Source of the DNA: Ravibacter sp964562455
GTDB lineage: Bacteria > Bacteroidota > Bacteroidia > Cytophagales > Spirosomataceae
Direction of reading: 5' to 3'
DNA: 64,000 nucleotides
Assembly (NCBI GenBank): GCA_964562455.1
Contig: CAZLTN010000012.1
Location: forward strand, 1-64,000
The notes below the pieces were generated by a model. The model ran no database searches. It was not told the DNA's origin and was given only the letters and a program-made list of their open reading frames with translations. Below are positions 60,042 through 64,000 of the stretch, in pieces (position 1 is the stretch's first letter; every line of letters begins with the position of its first letter). Both the position numbers and the translations under genes were made by a program.

Positions 60042-62282
60042 CTATTTCGTAATGGCAAACCTTGTCTCCGTAGAAGAATTCCCGTTCCTTACTTTCAGAA
60101 TATACATTCCTGGCGAGAGTAGCTCCGTATTTAGAGAAATATGGTTTGTCCCTGCGATAACCCTCTCTTTTGCTTCCGAAACCTTTAATCCTATCATGTT
60201 ATAGATTTCCAGCCCGGCATAGCCTCCCGCGGGTACGAAAAGATTAACGAAAACACCGTATGCGGCCGGATTTGGATAGACTTTTACAGTCAGCCCCCCG
60301 CGGTTGTTTAATGCTGAAACGATTTTACTATAGGTCGCACTTCCGTCCAGGTCTACCATTTTAAGCCGGTAATAGTTCAGACCGGGAAGCGGGTCTGCAT
60401 CCGTCCAACGATATTTACCAGCCTTCTCCTCTTTTAAAGGAACAGTTCCAAGAGTAACTTTTTCTTTGTCCGTGGCTACGCGCTCGATCTCGAAATGACT
60501 GCCGTTAACCTGTTCTGAAACCTGCCAATCCAGCTGAACAGCGCCTTCTTTAAATTCAGCCCCGAAATAGGCAAGGCTGACAGGGAGCGGTCCGCCAACT
60601 ACGGAAAGCGTCCATTTTCCCGAATTTGAAGTATTCAGCCAGCCCTGTATCTCACCACCGTAATTTCCGTAGTCGATCTGGTCTACAAACTCGTTATCTT
60701 TATTTCGTACACCATATCTCTCGTTCCTTGTCGCTATCGCATGTCTGCTTTGGGAAGTCTGTGTAATCCGCCATTGCTGCAGCGGGTCATCCGGATTCAC
60801 GGCTGAAAGTGTAAGATTCGTTCCGGAGCTATTGCCGCCGGTCAGCGCCATATTCCTTCCGGTATTGTAAATCTGGTAAAAACCATTGGCAAGCGGTCTG
60901 ATCTGCCATAAAAAGTCAGATTGCTCGACAAAAGTCTTTTGAATAACAGTTGTTCCGGGAGAAGACACCGTAAGCGCTTTGTTACTTGTAGCATTTATGA
61001 TCTTGTAGTTGTAGCCTGACGAAAGCCCGTTCAGCTCCATGTCCAGCCAATCGATTCTCTGGGACAAATAATCATATAAAAAGTTGACATACTTTTGATA
61101 GGAGTCCGATAAAAACACCTCCCTGTATACCCTGGTGCTGAAAACCGTGCTGTAAAGCGTGGAATCTGCCGCCAGGGAGCCCGACGATTTCATAATATCC
61201 GCATACTCGTTTAACTTATCCAGGATATGTTCCCTGAAGCCGCCGGCCTTCAGCTCATTCCACTTTTGCTTTACCGCAGCCATAAACACATCGTCTTTCC
61301 GCAGTTGTATTATCCATTTCCGGTGATGACTGGTGTGGCCTACATCGGCCATCAGCCTGTACCTGGCGTTGCTTATGCGGTTATCATTATCGAATGCTAT
61401 GTCAAAATCCCAGTGCGGACCCATAAAAAGACGGTCGTCAGATCGCTTTTTATGCAGGTATACACTAAAGAAAGCATCTGAATTGCCTGCTATTTCGCAT
61501 CCCAGGTACCAGTTAACCAGCGATTGCAGGTCTACCCGCTCTAGAAATCCTCCCGGCCCGTCGGCGGGATTACCGGAAAACAAGCGGGATTCAAAACTGT
61601 TGATATGAGCGAGGATATCATCGACCCGGGCCTGATCCTGCGGCACCTTGAGATCGGGGTATTTGATAACAGCTTTCAGCTCCTGGTTGGTCGTTATGTA
61701 AAATTCCTCCGTGTTGGCAAACCCGTCCATTTCCACCATGTAGGCACCTGGTATATTTTCGGCCTGCCCTTCTTCGATATCGATCCTGTTTTCCCGTACT
61801 TCCATGTGGTCTGTCAGAAGGTAAGAGCCCAGGTAGTTGCCGTTCAGGATTACATCCACAAATCTGAAAGGGCTTGCATAGGGCATTCCGAGATACCGCG
61901 ACATCTCCAGCGCAACAGCATTCCTTATCCGGGTCTTATCGGCATAGTTAGCCAGTAAAACCCAGTTTTTTGCAGTCGCAGGCATTCCCAGAAGGCTGCC
62001 TGCCGTGTTAAGATTGATCCTGTACGGCTTTTTAGCCATACCCCAGGTAGAATTACCGCGGCCTCTTATCCGGATACCGCCGTTGTACAATTCCTCCTGC
62101 GTACCCTGGTCCTGCACTATCTGCAATACCCCGTTTACATAAACATCTCTGCTCCTCACCGGCTCGCTCGTAGTGATACAGAAGGTCGGCAGCGTGCTCC
62201 TTGGCGTACAGGTCTGCCCGCTCAGGGGATTAATGCAGGCAAGAATAAATAAAAGAGAAAAGAAGGAAACAGAAACCTTCAT
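60042..62282 (-). CDS. CotH-kinase-domain T9SS surface protein
   Basis: 746-residue secreted protein. The ATG at 62282 gives a signal peptide (MKVSVSFFSLLFILACINPLSGQ); a longer frame to 62396 is not signal-like. The CotH domain (about 40-400) shows GGIRIRGRGNSTWGMAKKPYRIN, ILNGNYLGSYLLTDHMEV and the metal-binding-like MGPHWDFDIAFDNDN. A ricin-type beta-trefoil or RICIN-like lectin segment follows (about 415-540, with QW), then a beta domain and a T9SS type A sorting domain (YPNPAAYGVFVNLFVP ... ETRFAITK). In Bacillus CotH phosphorylates spore-coat proteins; here surface kinase or carbohydrate-associated roles are possible. Confidence 0.9.
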   Translation of the reverse strand: MKVSVSFFSLLFILACINPLSGQTCTPRSTLPTFCITTSEPVRSRDVYVNGVLQIVQDQGTQEELYNGGIRIRGRGNSTWGMAKKPYRINLNTAGSLLGMPATAKNWVLLANYADKTRIRNAVALEMSRYLGMPYASPFRFVDVILNGNYLGSYLLTDHMEVRENRIDIEEGQAENIPGAYMVEMDGFANTEEFYITTNQELKAVIKYPDLKVPQDQARVDDILAHINSFESRLFSGNPADGPGGFLERVDLQSLVNWYLGCEIAGNSDAFFSVYLHKKRSDDRLFMGPHWDFDIAFDNDNRISNARYRLMADVGHTSHHRKWIIQLRKDDVFMAAVKQKWNELKAGGFREHILDKLNEYADIMKSSGSLAADSTLYSTVFSTRVYREVFLSDSYQKYVNFLYDYLSQRIDWLDMELNGLSSGYNYKIINATSNKALTVSSPGTTVIQKTFVEQSDFLWQIRPLANGFYQIYNTGRNMALTGGNSSGTNLTLSAVNPDDPLQQWRITQTSQSRHAIATRNERYGVRNKDNEFVDQIDYGNYGGEIQGWLNTSNSGKWTLSVVGGPLPVSLAYFGAEFKEGAVQLDWQVSEQVNGSHFEIERVATDKEKVTLGTVPLKEEKAGKYRWTDADPLPGLNYYRLKMVDLDGSATYSKIVSALNNRGGLTVKVYPNPAAYGVFVNLFVPAGGYAGLEIYNMIGLKVSEAKERVIAGTNHISLNTELLSPGMYILKVRNGNSSTETRFAITK

Positions 62283-62578
62283 ACGTGAGTGGAAATTAAG
62301 AAGCTCAAAAAATCGTGTAAGTACGGATACCCGGCAATATATATTATTTTTTTTGGAGAGCCGGTCTTTTAGTAAGCAAAATAAATTTGACTTCATTCTT
62401 ACCGGTTATATCGCGCTTTATGCTAATTTTGAAGCGTATCTGCAACTTCATTCAAGTTGTCTATACCTTCGGGACTTAACGCTTCGGGCTTAATGACCCT
62501 GGAAGTCGACGGCAAAAAGTCCGCGACCTTTTCCTGAAATCGTGACACGTTAACTCAATAGTACACTTTAAACGTAAT

Positions 62579-64000
62579 ATGGCTGAAGTAATAAGAATGC
62601 CCAAAATGAGCGACACCATGGAAGAAGGTGTCATTGCGGAATGGCATAAAAAAGTTGGTGACACTGTAAAAGTTGGTGATATCCTTGCTGACGTAGAGAC
62701 AGACAAGGCAACCATGGAACTTGAGTCGTATGAAGAGGGCACCCTATTATATATCGGCATAGAAAAAGGCGCTTCCGTTCCGGTAGACGGTATTATAGCC
62801 GTTGTTGGAAAAGAGGGTGAAGATTATAAGGCTCTTCTTGAAGGCGGAAGCGTGACGACCGCCAAGGCAGAATCAGCTCCCGCGGAGAAAGAAGCTCCTG
62901 CTACCGAGAAAGCCCCGTCCCCTGCTGCCCAACCTGCGCCCGCGGCCTCCGTCAATGCCTCGGTGATCCGTATGCCGAAAATGAGCGATACAATGGAGGA
63001 GGGCGTACTGGTCTCATGGCAAAAGAAAGTAGGCGACAAAGTCAAATCAGGAGATATCCTGGCCGAGGTCGAAACAGACAAAGCCACCATGGAGCTTGAA
63101 GCCTACGACGAAGGCATTTTATTGTACCAGGGGGTAGAAGCAGGTACTTCTGTTCCGGTAGACGGTATCATAGCAGTAATTGGCGAAGAAGGTGCGGACT
63201 ATAAAGCTTTGCTGAACGGTGGATCTGCCCCGGCAGCAGCCCCCGAAGCAAAACCTTCGGAAGCTGCAGCTACACAGGCGCCGGCAGGAAGCGTTGAAAA
63301 TACCGATTCACAGACGGCAGACGGCGACAGGCTGAAAGCCTCGCCCCTGGCAAAAAAACTGGCGGAAGAAAAAGGGATTGATATTAAAAAAGTCACAGGA
63401 TCGGGTGAAAACGGGAGGATCGTGAAGCGGGATATAGACGGCTTCGTTCCGTCCGCTGCAAGCGCTCCGGCCCCGGCAGCAGCCCCTGCAAAAGCAGCGC
63501 CCGCTGCCGCAACATCGGGTGCCGCCGCACCGGCTCCGGCCGGCGGATACGAAGATATCCCGGTGTCGCAGATGAGAAAAACCATAGCGCGCCGCCTGAG
63601 TGAGAGCTTGTTTACCGCTCCGCACTTCTATGTAACGATGGAAATCAATATGGACAAGGCGATGGCGCTGCGTCCTCAGTTGAATGAGGCTTCCACTGCC
63701 AAGATCTCTTTCAATGACATGGTGATAAAGGCTGCCGCATTGGCGTTGAAACGCCACCCGGAAGTCAATTCTGCCTGGTTAGGCGATAAAATCCGCCGTT
63801 ACCATTATGTCAACGTAGGGGTAGCCGTCGCTGTAGATGAAGGATTGCTTGTGCCGGTGATTCGTGACGCCGATAAAAAAGGGCTTTCCACTATTTCAGG
63901 AGAAGTAAAAGAACTCGCCGGAAAAGCAAAAGACAAGAAGCTCCAGCCGAGCGATTGGGAAGGAAATACCTTCTCTATCTCTAACCTGGGTATGTTCGGA
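62579..64000 (+). CDS. pdhC: Pyruvate dehydrogenase E2, dihydrolipoamide acetyltransferase (5' part)
   Basis: Acetyl-transferring core subunit of the pyruvate dehydrogenase complex. The frame starts at MAEVIRMPKMSDTMEEGV and runs off the right edge after 474 codons. Two tandem lipoyl domains (about 1-80 and 125-205) each carry the lipoyl-lysine motif ETDKATMEL, separated by Ala/Pro/Glu-rich linkers. A peripheral-subunit-binding domain (about 255-290, ASPLAKKLAEEKGIDIKKVTGSGENGRIVKRDI) and the start of the catalytic domain (RRLSESLFTAPHFYVTMEI ... FSISNLGMFG) follow. Two lipoyl domains and the Ala-rich linkers fit Bacteroidota PDH. The 296-base upstream gap (62283-62578) shows no clear promoter or gene. 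Confidence 0.95.
   Translation, partial: MAEVIRMPKMSDTMEEGVIAEWHKKVGDTVKVGDILADVETDKATMELESYEEGTLLYIGIEKGASVPVDGIIAVVGKEGEDYKALLEGGSVTTAKAESAPAEKEAPATEKAPSPAAQPAPAASVNASVIRMPKMSDTMEEGVLVSWQKKVGDKVKSGDILAEVETDKATMELEAYDEGILLYQGVEAGTSVPVDGIIAVIGEEGADYKALLNGGSAPAAAPEAKPSEAAATQAPAGSVENTDSQTADGDRLKASPLAKKLAEEKGIDIKKVTGSGENGRIVKRDIDGFVPSAASAPAPAAAPAKAAPAAATSGAAAPAPAGGYEDIPVSQMRKTIARRLSESLFTAPHFYVTMEINMDKAMALRPQLNEASTAKISFNDMVIKAAALALKRHPEVNSAWLGDKIRRYHYVNVGVAVAVDEGLLVPVIRDADKKGLSTISGEVKELAGKAKDKKLQPSDWEGNTFSISNLGMFG

Overview
The window is from a Bacteroidota chromosome, probably from the Sphingobacteriales, Cytophagales or Chitinophagales part of the phylum. The evidence is two complete FecI-type sigma / FecR anti-sigma / SusC / SusD loci with STN and DUF4974 domains, two proteins with type IX secretion (T9SS) C-terminal sorting domains, TAnnTTTG-type -7 promoter boxes, and many Bacteroidota-typical small families (DUF1801, DUF4199, DUF1569, AHSA1-like SRPBCC). 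Genus cannot be fixed from sequence alone. No tRNA, rRNA, CRISPR array, transposase or integrase was recognised.

Layout. 0-3 kb: ftsX, running off the left edge through an abrupt junction with a piece of a second ABC-F gene, then an ABC-F ATPase whose stop codon lies inside an 8-bp tandem repeat. 3-5.4 kb: a visibly AT-rich three-gene island (lipoprotein, four-helix membrane protein, endolysin-like M15 peptidase). 5.5-9.3 kb: small housekeeping/stress families (DUF1801, VOC, flavodoxin-fold reductases, SRPBCC, DUF421). 9.3-15.6 kb: SDR stress dehydrogenase, DUF4199/DUF1569, YeiH-type exporter, phosphopantetheinyl transferase and a C45-type Ntn hydrolase. 15.6-19.8 kb: a DUF1501/DUF1553 pair of the kind common in Planctomycetes. 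19.8-20.9 kb: a non-coding stretch with inverted repeats, then rplS and a strong bidirectional terminator.

20.9-28.4 kb: sigma-FecR-SusC-SusD locus 1, with no degradative enzyme attached. 28.6-31.4 kb: lipoprotein plus CPA2 antiporter. 31.4-43.5 kb: locus 2, all on the minus strand, running ceramidase-like hydrolase, Gfo/Idh/MocA oxidoreductase, sigma factor, FecR, SusC, SusD, FAD oxidoreductase and a HEAT-like protein. It looks like a complete sense-import-process unit for an unknown ligand.

43.6-46.7 kb: orphan histidine kinase, acyltransferase, and the most interesting unit: a 48-residue exported peptide ending CPACGMG directly followed by a DUF692/MNIO enzyme with an extra C-terminal domain, a candidate RiPP system. 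46.7-53.8 kb: a minus-strand cassette of a Tat-signal protein, three tail-collar (microcystin-dependent-protein-like) paralogs, a GNAT, a DUF6916-like protein and a 1306-residue T9SS surface protein. 53.9-64 kb: serine hydrolase, YihY/BrkB, an isolated nuoN, an SDR, a ferredoxin-type reductase, a CotH-type T9SS protein, and the 5' part of a two-lipoyl pyruvate dehydrogenase E2 gene.
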